Positions 6,623-16,277 of a stretch of DNA of 22,879 nt are shown here, one piece after another. A program made the translations under genes and the position numbers. Each line of letters starts with the position of its first letter. Positions within the stretch are counted from its first letter, which is position 1. The stretch comes from Bacteroidales bacterium UBA4363. Its GTDB lineage: Bacteria > Bacteroidota > Bacteroidia > Bacteroidales > Paludibacteraceae. The stretch covers positions 1-22,879 of the forward strand of contig DGSL01000031.1 of assembly GCA_002393965.1 (NCBI GenBank), in the 5' to 3' direction. Under the pieces are notes generated by a model. The model was not told the origin of the DNA. It saw only the letters and a program-made list of their open reading frames with translations, and did no database searches.

Positions 6623-9277
6623 ATGGGACAGCAAAAAAAGACGAGTGACTCTATGAAACAAAAAGAAACTCCAATGATGCGACAATTCAATGAGATGAAG
6701 CGTCAGCATCCAGATGCCTTGTTGCTGTTCCGAGTAGGAGATTTTTATGAAACGTACTGTGATGATGCTCTGAAAGCGTCGGAGATACTCGGAATTACGC
6801 TGACAAGACGTTCAAATGGGAGCAGTACGCAGAGTTCTTCCACTGAGATGGCCGGATTTCCCCATCATGCATTGGATACCTACCTTCCTAAATTAGTGAG
6901 AGCCGGTCTTCGTGTAGCCATATGCGATCAACTGGAAGATCCCAAGCAGACAAAAACATTAGTCAAACGAGGAATTACAGAATTAATAACTCCAGGGGTT
7001 TCCATCAATGACAATGTACTGGATTATAAGGAAAATAATTTTCTGACAGCCATACATATCGATAATACAATTCATGGTATAGCTTTTTTGGATATATCAA
7101 CCGGTGAATTTCTGACTGCGGAAGGAACTGCCGAGTATATAGAGAAACTATTGAATAGCATGCGTCCAAAAGAGGTCTTGCATGAACGCTCGAAACGCAG
7201 TCGTTTCCGTGAGTTATTCGGGGATAAATGGCTGACGTATGAACAAGAAGACTGGGTCTATACGGAAGAAGCTGCAAAAGATCGTCTCTTGCGTCATTTC
7301 GAGACGAAAAACCTGAAAGGATTCGGTGTTGAGAAACTGAAGCATGGAATTATAGCCGCAGGAGCCATACTATATTATCTGGATCATACGCATCATGATC
7401 ATATTGCACATATCCAATCTTTGAGTCGCATTGAAGAAGATCATTATGTCTGGCTGGACCAGTTTACTGTGCGTAATCTGGAATTATATGGCAGTCGGAA
7501 TGAAGAAGCGATGACTTTGCTGGATGTGATAGACAAAACGACCACCCCGATGGGTGCAAGACTATTGAAGCGTTGGTTAGCCTTTCCATTAAAAAATCCC
7601 AAAAGCATCAATGATCGTCTGCATATTGTCCAATATATATTGGACAATGCTGAGCTTCAAAATGTTCTTCATGAGCAGCTATCACTGATAGGAGATATGG
7701 AGCGAATTACGACAAAGGTTGCTGTCGGTCGAGTTTCGCCTCGGGAAGTCGTACAATTGAAAGTCGCTCTAAATGCTATGGAGCCTATCAAACGTGCTCT
7801 CACAGATTCGAATAATGAGATTCTTCGCCATTACGGAGAGCAAATAGATCTATGTGAATCCATTCGGGAGCGGATAGAGCAGGAAGTCAATCAAGACGCT
7901 CCGGCATTAGTGAATAAGGGTAATGTTATCAAGTCGGGATTCTGTGCAGAACTTGATGAACTAAGATATATTGCTTTTTCAGGAAAAGATTATCTGAAAA
8001 AAATAGAAGAGCGGGAATCAGAAATTACCGGTATTCCAAGTTTGAAAATAGGTTTCAATAATGTTTTCGGATATTATATAGAAGTACGCAATACACATAA
8101 AGATAAAGTTCCAGAGACATGGATACGAAAACAGACCCTTGTAAGCGCAGAACGATATATTACTCAGGAACTGAAGGAATACGAAGAAAAAATATTGGGT
8201 GCACAAGACAGGATCGATGAACTCGAAGGACGTCTGTTCAGAGAGTTGATAGAGACCTTAGCAGGATATATTTCGTCCTTTCAGGTCAACTGTGGCCTTT
8301 TGGCAAAGATTGACTGTCTGCTATCTTTCTCGTATGTTTCTCAAAGTAACCGATATGTGTGTCCTGACGTTAATGACGGTCTTGAGATAGATATCAGACA
8401 AGGGCGTCATCCTGTTATTGAGAAACGATTACCAATAGGTGAGAGTTACATCTCAAATGACGTATATCTGGATAATAAGACGCAACAAATCATGATGATT
8501 ACAGGACCCAATATGGCTGGAAAAAGTGCCTTGCTCCGTCAGACGGCCTTAATTGTTCTGATGGCACAGATCGGTTGTTTCGTTCCTGCAGAATCTGCGA
8601 AGATAGGGGTTGTTGATAAAATTTTTACACGTGTCGGAGCCAGTGATAACATCTCGCTTGGAGAGAGTACATTCATGGTTGAGATGAATGAAGCGGCATC
8701 TATTCTTAACAACATCAGCGAGAGAAGTCTGATCCTGTTTGATGAGTTAGGGAGAGGGACCAGTACTTATGATGGAATATCCATCGCATGGTCAATTGTA
8801 GAATACATCTACAATCACCCGACAGCCAAAGCCAAGACGCTGTTTGCAACTCATTATCATGAACTCAATGAGATGGCGAACATCTATGATCGCGTTAAAA
8901 ACTATAATGTGCAAGTTAAGGAAGTAGGAGGAAAAGTTATTTTTCTTCGAAAACTAGCGAAAGGAGGAAGTGAGCATTCGTTTGGTATTCACGTAGCAAA
9001 ATTGGCAGGTATGCCAAGTTCGATTATCAAACGTGCAAATGAAATATTGGAACAATTGGAAAAGGAGAATTCCAGGACAGGAACATCATTGCAGACTTCA
9101 GTAGAAAAAGTAAATAAATCACAAGAGGCTTATCAATTAAGTTTTTTTCAATTAGATGATCCTGTCTTGAAAAGTATCCGAGATGAGATTCTCAATATAG
9201 AAATTAATGAACTTACTCCCTTGGATGCGTTGAATAAACTGAATGAGATAAAGAAAATCGTTTCCGGAAAGAGTTGA
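6623..9277 (+). CDS. mutS: DNA mismatch repair ATPase MutS
   Basis: This 884-residue protein is of full length for MutS, which binds mismatches and small loops and starts repair with MutL. The N-terminal mismatch-binding domain has the Phe-Tyr-Glu motif (F41-Y42-E43, in [10 protein letters not shown]) that stacks on the mismatch. The C-terminal ABC-type ATPase has Walker A GPNMAGKS (628-635), the FMVEM region, Walker [14 protein letters not shown] (D707-E708) and the His switch ATHYHEL. A helix-rich C-terminus (about 800-884) fits the dimerisation/beta-clamp region. No frameshift or lost motif is seen, so it should be functional. It is the last gene of the + operon and converges on the minus-strand gene ending 14 nt away. 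No clear terminator lies between them. Confidence 0.97.
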   Translation: MGQQKKTSDSMKQKETPMMRQFNEMKRQHPDALLLFRVGDFYETYCDDALKASEILGITLTRRSNGSSTQSSSTEMAGFPHHALDTYLPKLVRAGLRVAICDQLEDPKQTKTLVKRGITELITPGVSINDNVLDYKENNFLTAIHIDNTIHGIAFLDISTGEFLTAEGTAEYIEKLLNSMRPKEVLHERSKRSRFRELFGDKWLTYEQEDWVYTEEAAKDRLLRHFETKNLKGFGVEKLKHGIIAAGAILYYLDHTHHDHIAHIQSLSRIEEDHYVWLDQFTVRNLELYGSRNEEAMTLLDVIDKTTTPMGARLLKRWLAFPLKNPKSINDRLHIVQYILDNAELQNVLHEQLSLIGDMERITTKVAVGRVSPREVVQLKVALNAMEPIKRALTDSNNEILRHYGEQIDLCESIRERIEQEVNQDAPALVNKGNVIKSGFCAELDELRYIAFSGKDYLKKIEERESEITGIPSLKIGFNNVFGYYIEVRNTHKDKVPETWIRKQTLVSAERYITQELKEYEEKILGAQDRIDELEGRLFRELIETLAGYISSFQVNCGLLAKIDCLLSFSYVSQSNRYVCPDVNDGLEIDIRQGRHPVIEKRLPIGESYISNDVYLDNKTQQIMMITGPNMAGKSALLRQTALIVLMAQIGCFVPAESAKIGVVDKIFTRVGASDNISLGESTFMVEMNEAASILNNISERSLILFDELGRGTSTYDGISIAWSIVEYIYNHPTAKAKTLFATHYHELNEMANIYDRVKNYNVQVKEVGGKVIFLRKLAKGGSEHSFGIHVAKLAGMPSSIIKRANEILEQLEKENSRTGTSLQTSVEKVNKSQEAYQLSFFQLDDPVLKSIRDEILNIEINELTPLDALNKLNEIKKIVSGKS

Positions 9278-9291
9278 TTATTCTTCTTTTT

Positions 9292-9738
9292 TCAACGAAT
9301 TGGTCGTTCGGGAATGCTCAAAAGATGTTTCAATTCGGAATTGGAATAGGTGATAATGCATGTATGATTCGCAAAATTTCCTGTTGCTTTGATTGAAAAG
9401 GAGAGTCCTGCTTTATATGTGAGAGAAAGAACGGACTTCATGGTTGAGTTAATGGATGAGAAGAATCCATAGGAAAAATTATCCCGAAATGCATTGCAGA
9501 AAGCATCATCAACAATCATGAAATCCTCATTAAGGGTAAAATTCATTGTTAAAGATGTGTCAATGGAATAGGGTGCTAAAGTAATAGCTTCATTAACTTC
9601 CTGAGGCAGATTCTGATTTGTTGTTTCAATGTATGATTTCAATGAATCCAATGTGATGGATTGAATATCAGTTGCGCTTTGAGAAAAAACAGAAATCGAA
9701 AGAATCCATATTGAACATATAAGAAAAAAATATTTCAT
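9292..9738 (-). CDS. Small secreted protein, function unknown
   Basis: I place the start at the ATG at 9736-9738, giving 148 residues. It encodes a clean signal peptide (MKYFFLICSIWILSISVFSQ) with a likely signal-peptidase I cut around FSQS. An in-frame ATG 45 nt upstream (9781-9783) would put 15 polar residues ahead of the signal peptide and is less likely. The mature part (about 128 residues) has acidic helices (ITLDSLKSYIETTNQ) and Ser/Thr/Asn-rich strands, with two cysteines. I recognise no family. It follows glmS in the same direction after 140 nt and may be read from that operon or from an unseen promoter. Its stop is 14 nt from the stop of mutS. Confidence 0.7.
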   Translation of the reverse strand: MKYFFLICSIWILSISVFSQSATDIQSITLDSLKSYIETTNQNLPQEVNEAITLAPYSIDTSLTMNFTLNEDFMIVDDAFCNAFRDNFSYGFFSSINSTMKSVLSLTYKAGLSFSIKATGNFANHTCIITYSNSELKHLLSIPERPIR

Positions 9739-9878
9739 TTTTTTCAGAAATGTTTTTAAGTAAGTATAGGAAGAATAAGGCAACTATTTTCTTAACATAA
9801 TAGTTTTAAAATCTCATATATTATTCTTTCTTTTGTTGTATTTGGATTGGATGATTGGGATTGGAGATTTCTAATTGT

Positions 9879-11723
9879 TTATTCTACAGTGACAGATTTT
9901 GCCAGATTTCGTGGTTGATCAACATTGCATTCCTTGGCTATGGCAATATGGTATGCCAGCAATTGGAGTGGGATAGATGCCAATAATGGAACAAAGCATT
10001 CTTCTGTTTCAGGAATGGAGATACAGAAGTCAGATAATTTACGGACCTCACGATCTCCTTGAGTAATGATTGAGAATACTCGTCCTTTTCTTGCTTTCAC
10101 CTCTTGAATATTGGAAAGAGTCTTCTCGTATATACCTTTGTGCGGAGCTATGAACACAACTGGCATTTCTGCATCAATAAGTGCGATAGGTCCATGTTTC
10201 ATTTCTGCAGCAGGATACCCTTCTGCATGAATGTATGAAATCTCTTTCAATTTAAGGGCACCTTCCAAGGCAACAGGATAATTATAACCGCGACCGAGAT
10301 AGATAAAGTTCTTTGCGTAAGTAAAGATTGGAGCTATTTGTTTTATTTTGGCATTCGTAGCGAGAGTTTTTTCCATTTTTTCAGGAATTTCCGCCAACTC
10401 ATGAATCAATCGTTTATATAAATCATCTTCTATGGTTTTCTTGAGTCGTGCAATCGTCAACGTCATTAGTGCCAGAACAGTTACCTGTGCTGTAAATGCC
10501 TTTGTAGAAGCAACACCTATTTCTGGTCCGACATGCGTATATGTTCCAGAATCCGTATTGCGAGGAATGGAAGAGCCGACAACATTGCAGATTCCATATA
10601 CAAAAGCACCTGATTTTTTTGCAAGTTCTATTGCAGCCAATGTATCTGCAGTTTCTCCAGACTGGGATATGGCAATTACAATATCATCTTTATGAATAAT
10701 CGGATTTCTGTATCTGAATTCAGATGCGTACTCAACTTCAACAGGAATCCGACAGAATTCTTCAATCAAGTATTCTCCAATAAGACCAGCATGCCAAGAC
10801 GTACCACATGCTACAATGATAATACGTTTTGCATTGATAAATTTTTCCTTATTGTCGATTATCCCTGCCAAAGAAACTCTATTACGGTCAACGTTGATTC
10901 GTCCTCGCATTGCTTCGGCAATGCGTCGAGGCTGTTCATATATCTCCTTAAGCATGAAATGAGGAAATCCACCACGCTCCAATTCGTTGAGAGACATTTC
11001 AATTTCTTTAACAACGGGAGTTGTTTCTACATCGGATATTGTTTTGATGTGTATTTCTTCATTACGTGTAATGACAGCTACTTCCTGATCATTCAGGTAG
11101 ATGACTTTTTTTGTGTATTCAACAATAGGAGTAGCATCAGAGGCTAAAAAAAACTCTCCATCACCAACTCCAATCACAAGAGGGGAGGCTTTTCGTGCAG
11201 CAACAATCTGATTGGTGTTCCCTTTCTCAACTACTGCGATGGCATAGGCACCGATTACTTGGGTTAATGCAAGTTGCACAGCACGCTGAAGATCCACCTT
11301 GTTGGTTGTTTTTATGTATTCAATCAGTTGAACTAGAACTTCAGTATCTGTATCACTTTGAAATTCAAAGCCTCGTTTTATTAAGTCCTTTTTAATTATG
11401 GCATAGTTTTCAATGATGCCATTATGAATTATTGCTAAGGATTTTGACTGTGAATAATGCGGATGAGCATTCACATCATTGGGTTCACCATGTGTGGCCC
11501 ATCGAGTGTGAGCAATACCTACGGTACCAGAGATATCCTTATCCTTTGTGAATGACTCAAGATCATCTACTTTCCCTTTTGTTTTATAGACGTTAATATT
11601 GCCTTCAGCATTTACTAAAGCAACACCTGCTGAATCGTAACCTCTATATTCCAGCCTGTGAAGACCCTTAATTAGTATTGGATAAGCTTCTTTGTTTCCT
11701 ATATAGCCAACGATTCCACACAT
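9879..11723 (-). CDS. glmS: Glutamine--fructose-6-phosphate aminotransferase (isomerizing)
   Basis: This 614-residue protein makes glucosamine-6-phosphate from fructose-6-phosphate and glutamine, the first step toward UDP-GlcNAc for peptidoglycan and LPS. The N-terminal class-II glutaminase begins MCGIVGYIG, where Cys2 becomes the catalytic N-terminal Cys. It also contains YRGYDSAG (27-34), HTRWATHG and HNGIIENY. Two SIS sugar-isomerase domains follow, marked by ACGTSWHAG, ISQSGETADT and GPEIGVASTKAF. The C-terminus PRNLAKSVTVE holds the conserved loop with the sugar-binding Lys. It starts 12 nt after the carAB stop, so the two are almost certainly one operon. That gap leaves no room for a glmS ribozyme, the regulator used in many Firmicutes. 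Confidence 0.97.
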   Translation of the reverse strand: MCGIVGYIGNKEAYPILIKGLHRLEYRGYDSAGVALVNAEGNINVYKTKGKVDDLESFTKDKDISGTVGIAHTRWATHGEPNDVNAHPHYSQSKSLAIIHNGIIENYAIIKKDLIKRGFEFQSDTDTEVLVQLIEYIKTTNKVDLQRAVQLALTQVIGAYAIAVVEKGNTNQIVAARKASPLVIGVGDGEFFLASDATPIVEYTKKVIYLNDQEVAVITRNEEIHIKTISDVETTPVVKEIEMSLNELERGGFPHFMLKEIYEQPRRIAEAMRGRINVDRNRVSLAGIIDNKEKFINAKRIIIVACGTSWHAGLIGEYLIEEFCRIPVEVEYASEFRYRNPIIHKDDIVIAISQSGETADTLAAIELAKKSGAFVYGICNVVGSSIPRNTDSGTYTHVGPEIGVASTKAFTAQVTVLALMTLTIARLKKTIEDDLYKRLIHELAEIPEKMEKTLATNAKIKQIAPIFTYAKNFIYLGRGYNYPVALEGALKLKEISYIHAEGYPAAEMKHGPIALIDAEMPVVFIAPHKGIYEKTLSNIQEVKARKGRVFSIITQGDREVRKLSDFCISIPETEECFVPLLASIPLQLLAYHIAIAKECNVDQPRNLAKSVTVE

Positions 11724-11735
11724 AGACTTTACGAT

Positions 11736-14700
11736 TTAAATAGATTTGTATTCATCCCAATGTTTAATCTGTATTCCATTTTCATTCATTTTACAGAATG
11801 CTTTTATAAAAGCAGAAGCCAGACGAGCATTTGTAATCAATGGAATATTAAAATCAATGGCACTGCGACGAATCTTGTATCCATTTGAAAGTTCTTGTTT
11901 TGTCAGATTTTTTGGAATATTGATAACAAGATCAAACTGTTTGTTTTCAATCATTTCCAGCACTTTAAGATTGCACTCCTTGTCATCCGGCCAACCAACT
12001 AATTTGCTATGGATTCCATTTTCCTCAAGGAATTTATGTGTTCCACCTGTTGTATAAAGGTTATATCCATTTTGTAATAAAAGAACACATGCATCAAGAA
12101 GGTCTACCTTAGATTTAACATCACCAGATGAAACCAAAATATCTTTTTGTGGGATTCGATAACCTACTGCAATCATAGATGTCAGCAATGCATCATCGAA
12201 ATTAGATCCTAAACATCCGACTTCTCCAGTCGAAGCCATATCGACACCTAAGATTGGATCTGCCTTCTGAAGTCGTGTAAATGAGAATTGCGAAGCCTTA
12301 ATTCCGACATAGTCTAAATCGAATTCTGACTTATTTGGGCGTTCTACTTCAATGCCCAACATAATCTTTGTCGCCAGTTCAATAAGGTTCAGTTTCAGTA
12401 TTTTAGACACAAATGGGAATGAACGAGATGCCCTCAGATTACATTCGATTACTTTGATATCGTTGTCCTTTGCCAAATATTGAATATTGAATGGTCCAGA
12501 AATATGAAGTTCCTTCGCAATTTTTCGAGAAATATTCTTTATTCGTCGAACTGTTTCAACATAAATCTTCTGTGGTGGAAATTGAATGGTAGCATCACCA
12601 GAATGAACACCAGCAAATTCAACGTGTTCGGAGATAGCGTACACGACCAATTCTCCGTTTTGAGCAACAGCGTCAAATTCAATTTCCTTTGCCTTCTCAA
12701 TAAATTGGGAAACCACAACTGGATGTTCTTGTGATACATCAGCAGCCAATCGCAGAAATTCTACGAGTTCTTCTGTATTGGAGCAAACGTTCATTGCAGC
12801 GCCAGAAAGAACGTATGAAGGGCGAACCAAAACAGGAAAACCGACATTATTTACAAAATTATTAATGTCGTCCATCGAAGTTAATTCAGACCAGCGAGGT
12901 TGATCTACTCCGATTCTGTCTAACATGGCAGAGAACTTGTGCCTGTCTTCTGCATTGTCAATATCTTTTGCTTGTGTTCCAAGAATTGGTACACCTGAAA
13001 GATCTAGTTTGACAGCAAGGTTATTTGGAATTTGTCCTCCAACAGAGACAATCACGCCATGTGGTTGTTCTAAATCAACGATATCTCGAACCCGTTCGTA
13101 GGAGAGTTCATCAAAATAGAGTCGGTCGCAAATGTCATAATCAGTAGATACCGTCTCAGGGTTATAGTTGATCATGACAGAACGCCATCCTTCCTGCCGT
13201 ATGGTGTTAATTGTATTCACCGAACACCAGTCAAATTCCACTGAGGAACCAATGCGATATGCTCCTGAGCCTAGAACAATAACAGAGCGATGGTCTCCCG
13301 TGTATTGAACATCGTTTGATGTTCCGCAATAGGTGAGATATAGGTAGTTAGTTTGGGCAGGAAATTCTCCGGCCAAAGTATCTATCTGTTTGACGACCGG
13401 AATGATCCCTCTTTTAATTCGTTCGGAACGAATTGTATCTTTAGGCATTGTCTTGGTTTTGTAAACCAGGCGTCCAATTTGAAAATCAGAGAAACCAATT
13501 TTCTTGGCATCTAAAAGAAGTTGAGATGGTAATTCTTCTTTATCGCTGTACTTCTCAATTTCATGGGAAGTATCAATAATATTTTTCAGTTTATAGAGGA
13601 ACCATTTATCAATTTTCGTCAATTCGTGAATACGATCGACGGTATAATTTTGTTCTAAAGCCTGAGAGAGATAGAATACACGTTTGTCTGTCGGATCTGC
13701 CAGAGCATTGTCCAGATCGTTTGTATAAAGATTCTTGTTTGCCGCAAAACCATGCATTCCTTGTTGTATCATGCGAAGACCTTTTTGGAAAGCTTCTTCA
13801 AACGAACGACCGATGGACATGATTTCACCAACAGACTTCATCGAAGAACCGATCTCTCTGGACACACCATGGAACTTCGCAAGATCCCAACGAGGAATTT
13901 TTACAACTACATAGTCAAGGGCTGGTTCAAAAAATGCAGAAGTTGTCTTTGTTACAGAATTTTTCAATTCATACAGGCCATAGCCTAATCCCAACTTGGC
14001 AGCAACAAATGCAAGAGGATATCCCGTTGCCTTAGAGGCGAGGGCAGAGGAACGAGATAGCCGGGCATTGACTTCAATGACACGATAATCCTCGGATTGT
14101 GGGTCGAAAGCATATTGAACATTACATTCTCCTACGATGCCAATATGTCTGACAATATTGATGGCAATCTGGCGTAACTTGTGATATTCGTGGTTCGACA
14201 AGGTCTGAGATGGTGCCACGACTATAGATTCTCCGGTATGAATCCCGAGAGGATCAAAGTTTTCCATATTACAAACTGTAATACAATTGTCGTATTTGTC
14301 TCGAACCACTTCATATTCAATTTCTTTCCATCCCTTCAATGATTTTTCAATCAGTAATTGAGGTGAATAGGTGAGAGCTTTTTCTGCCAAAGATTGTAAT
14401 TCTTCTTCATTATTGCAGAATCCAGACCCTAAACCTCCTAAGGCATAGGCAGCTCGAATAATGACTGGATATCCCAAATCTTTTGCCGCCTTGTGAGCAT
14501 CTTCTAGATTATCAACTGCAACAGAACGGATAGTCTTAACATTGATTTCGTTTAGACGTTCTACAAAATTCTCTCGATCTTCGGTGTCAATGATAGCTTG
14601 AACAGGGGTTCCTAACACCTTTACGTTGTTCTTTTCGAGCACTTTGTTCCGATAGAGCGCTACCCCACAATTCAATGCTGTTTGTCCACCAAAGGAAAGC

Positions 14701-16061
14701 AGGATTCCGTCTGGTTTTTCTCTTTCAATAACTTTCTCGACAAAATATGGTGTCACCGGAAGAAAGTATATTTTGTCTGCAATACCGGCAGATGTCTGTA
14801 CGGTAGCGATATTCGGGTTGATAAGAACAGTTTCTATTTTCTCTTCACGCAGGGCTTTGAGTGCCTGTGATCCCGAATAGTCAAATTCACCGGCTTCGCC
14901 GATTTTCAAGGCTCCTGAACCCAATAATAAGACCTTCTGAGGTTTCTTCACAGCCTCTGCTTCTCCTCCGCTCAGATTTATTTTACCTGTCTTAACCGTT
15001 TCCAAGAATGAGTCGAACAAAAATTCCGTATCAGTCGGACCGGACGCAGCTTCCGGGTGAAATTGCGCTGAGAAGAATGGTTTGTTCTTATGACGTATTC
15101 CTTCGTTAGTGTTGTCATTTAAGTTGATGAATAATGGTTCCCAATCAGCAGGAATCGATTCATTATCAACAGCATATCCATGGTTTTGCGAAGTGATGAA
15201 ACACCGGTTGGTTCCTTTCATTATTACCGGCTGGTTGTGTCCGCGATGTCCGTATTTTAGTTTGAACGTTTTGGCACCAGCAGCGATGGATAGCAACTGA
15301 TTTCCAAGACAAATACCAAAAATTGGCTTGTCCATTTCCATTGCTTTCCGAATATGGGTGATAGTTGCCTGACATTGTTGAGGATCTCCTGGGCCGTTGG
15401 AAATGAAGAGGCCATCGTATTCCAATGTATTGAAATCATAATCCCATGGAACTCGGATAACCGTCGTATCACGTTGGAGAAGACATCGAATAATATTGTG
15501 TTTTACACCACAATCCACCAATACGATTTTGTATTTTCCAGTCCCATACGTAACAACCTCATTACAGGAGACTTTCTCCACCCAATTGATTTTTGTAGTA
15601 TCGATAAAGTCAACAGGTTGGTCGTCAAACTCGATTTTTGCCTTCATCGCACCATATTCGCGAATTATTTTTGTCAGGGCTCTGGTATCAACACCGAATA
15701 TGGCTGGAATCTTATTTTCTTTTAACCAGTCAGCCAAAGAACGTGTCGCATCCCAATGACTATATTCAAACGAATAATCGGAAACAACCAAGCCTTTAAC
15801 ATGGATAGTTTCCGATTCAAGAGATGAAGAAAGATGATTCTTTATTTCATCAGCCGGCACACCATAATTACCAACCAGAGGAAAGGTGATCGTTAAAATC
15901 TGACCTGCATAGGAAGGATCGGTGAGAGACTCGGGATAACCGACCATAGCAGTGTTGAAAACAATTTCACCGGCAGTAGATTTTTCATATCCGAATGAAT
16001 GACCTGTGAATACGGTACCATTTTCAAGGACCAACTTGACTGACTTAAACTCGTTCATCAC
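11736..16061 (-). CDS. carAB: Fused carbamoyl-phosphate synthetase, CarA-CarB in one chain
   Basis: One uninterrupted frame encodes 1441 residues covering both subunits. Residues 1-360 are the small subunit: an N-terminal domain, then a class-I glutaminase with the full triad Cys251 (GICLGNQ), His335 and Glu337 (FHPEA). A linker of about 15 residues (NLSGGEAEAVKKPQ) joins it to the large subunit. That subunit starts at VLLLGSG (377-383) and EFDYSGSQ, and its duplicated half starts at VIVLGSG (927-933) and EFDWCS. Each half carries an ATP-grasp domain, and the end (about 1300-1430) is the allosteric MGS-like domain. It makes carbamoyl phosphate from glutamine, bicarbonate and 2 ATP for pyrimidines and arginine. 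Most bacteria, including Bacteroides, use two genes; one chain is the eukaryotic CAD/CPS1 arrangement. Start ATGATG lies 20-25 nt from the predicted promoter. Confidence 0.95.
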   Translation of the reverse strand: MMNEFKSVKLVLENGTVFTGHSFGYEKSTAGEIVFNTAMVGYPESLTDPSYAGQILTITFPLVGNYGVPADEIKNHLSSSLESETIHVKGLVVSDYSFEYSHWDATRSLADWLKENKIPAIFGVDTRALTKIIREYGAMKAKIEFDDQPVDFIDTTKINWVEKVSCNEVVTYGTGKYKIVLVDCGVKHNIIRCLLQRDTTVIRVPWDYDFNTLEYDGLFISNGPGDPQQCQATITHIRKAMEMDKPIFGICLGNQLLSIAAGAKTFKLKYGHRGHNQPVIMKGTNRCFITSQNHGYAVDNESIPADWEPLFINLNDNTNEGIRHKNKPFFSAQFHPEAASGPTDTEFLFDSFLETVKTGKINLSGGEAEAVKKPQKVLLLGSGALKIGEAGEFDYSGSQALKALREEKIETVLINPNIATVQTSAGIADKIYFLPVTPYFVEKVIEREKPDGILLSFGGQTALNCGVALYRNKVLEKNNVKVLGTPVQAIIDTEDRENFVERLNEINVKTIRSVAVDNLEDAHKAAKDLGYPVIIRAAYALGGLGSGFCNNEEELQSLAEKALTYSPQLLIEKSLKGWKEIEYEVVRDKYDNCITVCNMENFDPLGIHTGESIVVAPSQTLSNHEYHKLRQIAINIVRHIGIVGECNVQYAFDPQSEDYRVIEVNARLSRSSALASKATGYPLAFVAAKLGLGYGLYELKNSVTKTTSAFFEPALDYVVVKIPRWDLAKFHGVSREIGSSMKSVGEIMSIGRSFEEAFQKGLRMIQQGMHGFAANKNLYTNDLDNALADPTDKRVFYLSQALEQNYTVDRIHELTKIDKWFLYKLKNIIDTSHEIEKYSDKEELPSQLLLDAKKIGFSDFQIGRLVYKTKTMPKDTIRSERIKRGIIPVVKQIDTLAGEFPAQTNYLYLTYCGTSNDVQYTGDHRSVIVLGSGAYRIGSSVEFDWCSVNTINTIRQEGWRSVMINYNPETVSTDYDICDRLYFDELSYERVRDIVDLEQPHGVIVSVGGQIPNNLAVKLDLSGVPILGTQAKDIDNAEDRHKFSAMLDRIGVDQPRWSELTSMDDINNFVNNVGFPVLVRPSYVLSGAAMNVCSNTEELVEFLRLAADVSQEHPVVVSQFIEKAKEIEFDAVAQNGELVVYAISEHVEFAGVHSGDATIQFPPQKIYVETVRRIKNISRKIAKELHISGPFNIQYLAKDNDIKVIECNLRASRSFPFVSKILKLNLIELATKIMLGIEVERPNKSEFDLDYVGIKASQFSFTRLQKADPILGVDMASTGEVGCLGSNFDDALLTSMIAVGYRIPQKDILVSSGDVKSKVDLLDACVLLLQNGYNLYTTGGTHKFLEENGIHSKLVGWPDDKECNLKVLEMIENKQFDLVINIPKNLTKQELSNGYKIRRSAIDFNIPLITNARLASAFIKAFCKMNENGIQIKHWDEYKSI
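14949..14969 (-). promoter_or_regulatory. Possible internal (or relic) CarB start: GTG with a Shine-Dalgarno-like sequence
   Basis: On the minus strand GGAGGAG (14963-14969) lies 11 nt upstream of an in-frame GTG (14949-14951, Val371). This is followed by AAGAAACC, so the peptide would read M-K-K-P-Q-K-V-L-L-L-G-S-G, which is how separate CarB proteins begin. The same bases encode the linker SGGEAEA, so the resemblance may be chance. It may equally be a relic of the pre-fusion start or an active internal initiation site. Confidence 0.35.
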
Positions 16062-16087
16062 TAAAACTGAATGATTATTTCAGACGA

Positions 16088-16119
16088 CAAAAATAATCAT
16101 TTTTGCCGATGATGCCAAT
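16088..16119 (-). promoter_or_regulatory. Promoter of the carAB-glmS operon
   Basis: Read on the minus strand, a -33 element ATTG (16116-16119) is followed after 20 nt by the -7 element TATTTTTG (16088-16095), matching TAnnTTTG. Transcription would start near 16081, giving a leader of only about 20 nt before ATG 16061. That is too short for a riboswitch or attenuator, so no RNA-level control by pyrimidines or arginine is visible here. Confidence 0.65.
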
Positions 16120-16277
16120 TAAATGTCGTTGTTTATATAGCGATACATATAAAAGATATGAGTGTCAGTTCTTTTAATTCTTTCCCCTTGATTCGACTAT
16201 CTTAATAATCCTTATTTTCACATATACATACATTGGAAAATAGTTATATTTACAAAAAATAATAGGAGACTAAATCA

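Noticed and set aside
9739..9783. Longer N-terminus (15 extra residues) for the small secreted protein
   Set aside because: It would bury the signal peptide behind a polar stretch; the ATG at 9738 gives a normal signal peptide.
10692..11147. Plus-strand frame of 151 codons inside glmS, and similar frames opposite carAB, feoB, mutS and the patatin gene
   Set aside because: They are antisense shadows of well-supported conserved genes, lack promoters and have no recognisable domains.
11724..11735. glmS ribozyme or leader regulation before glmS
   Set aside because: Only 12 nt separate carAB and glmS, too short for any ribozyme or riboswitch.
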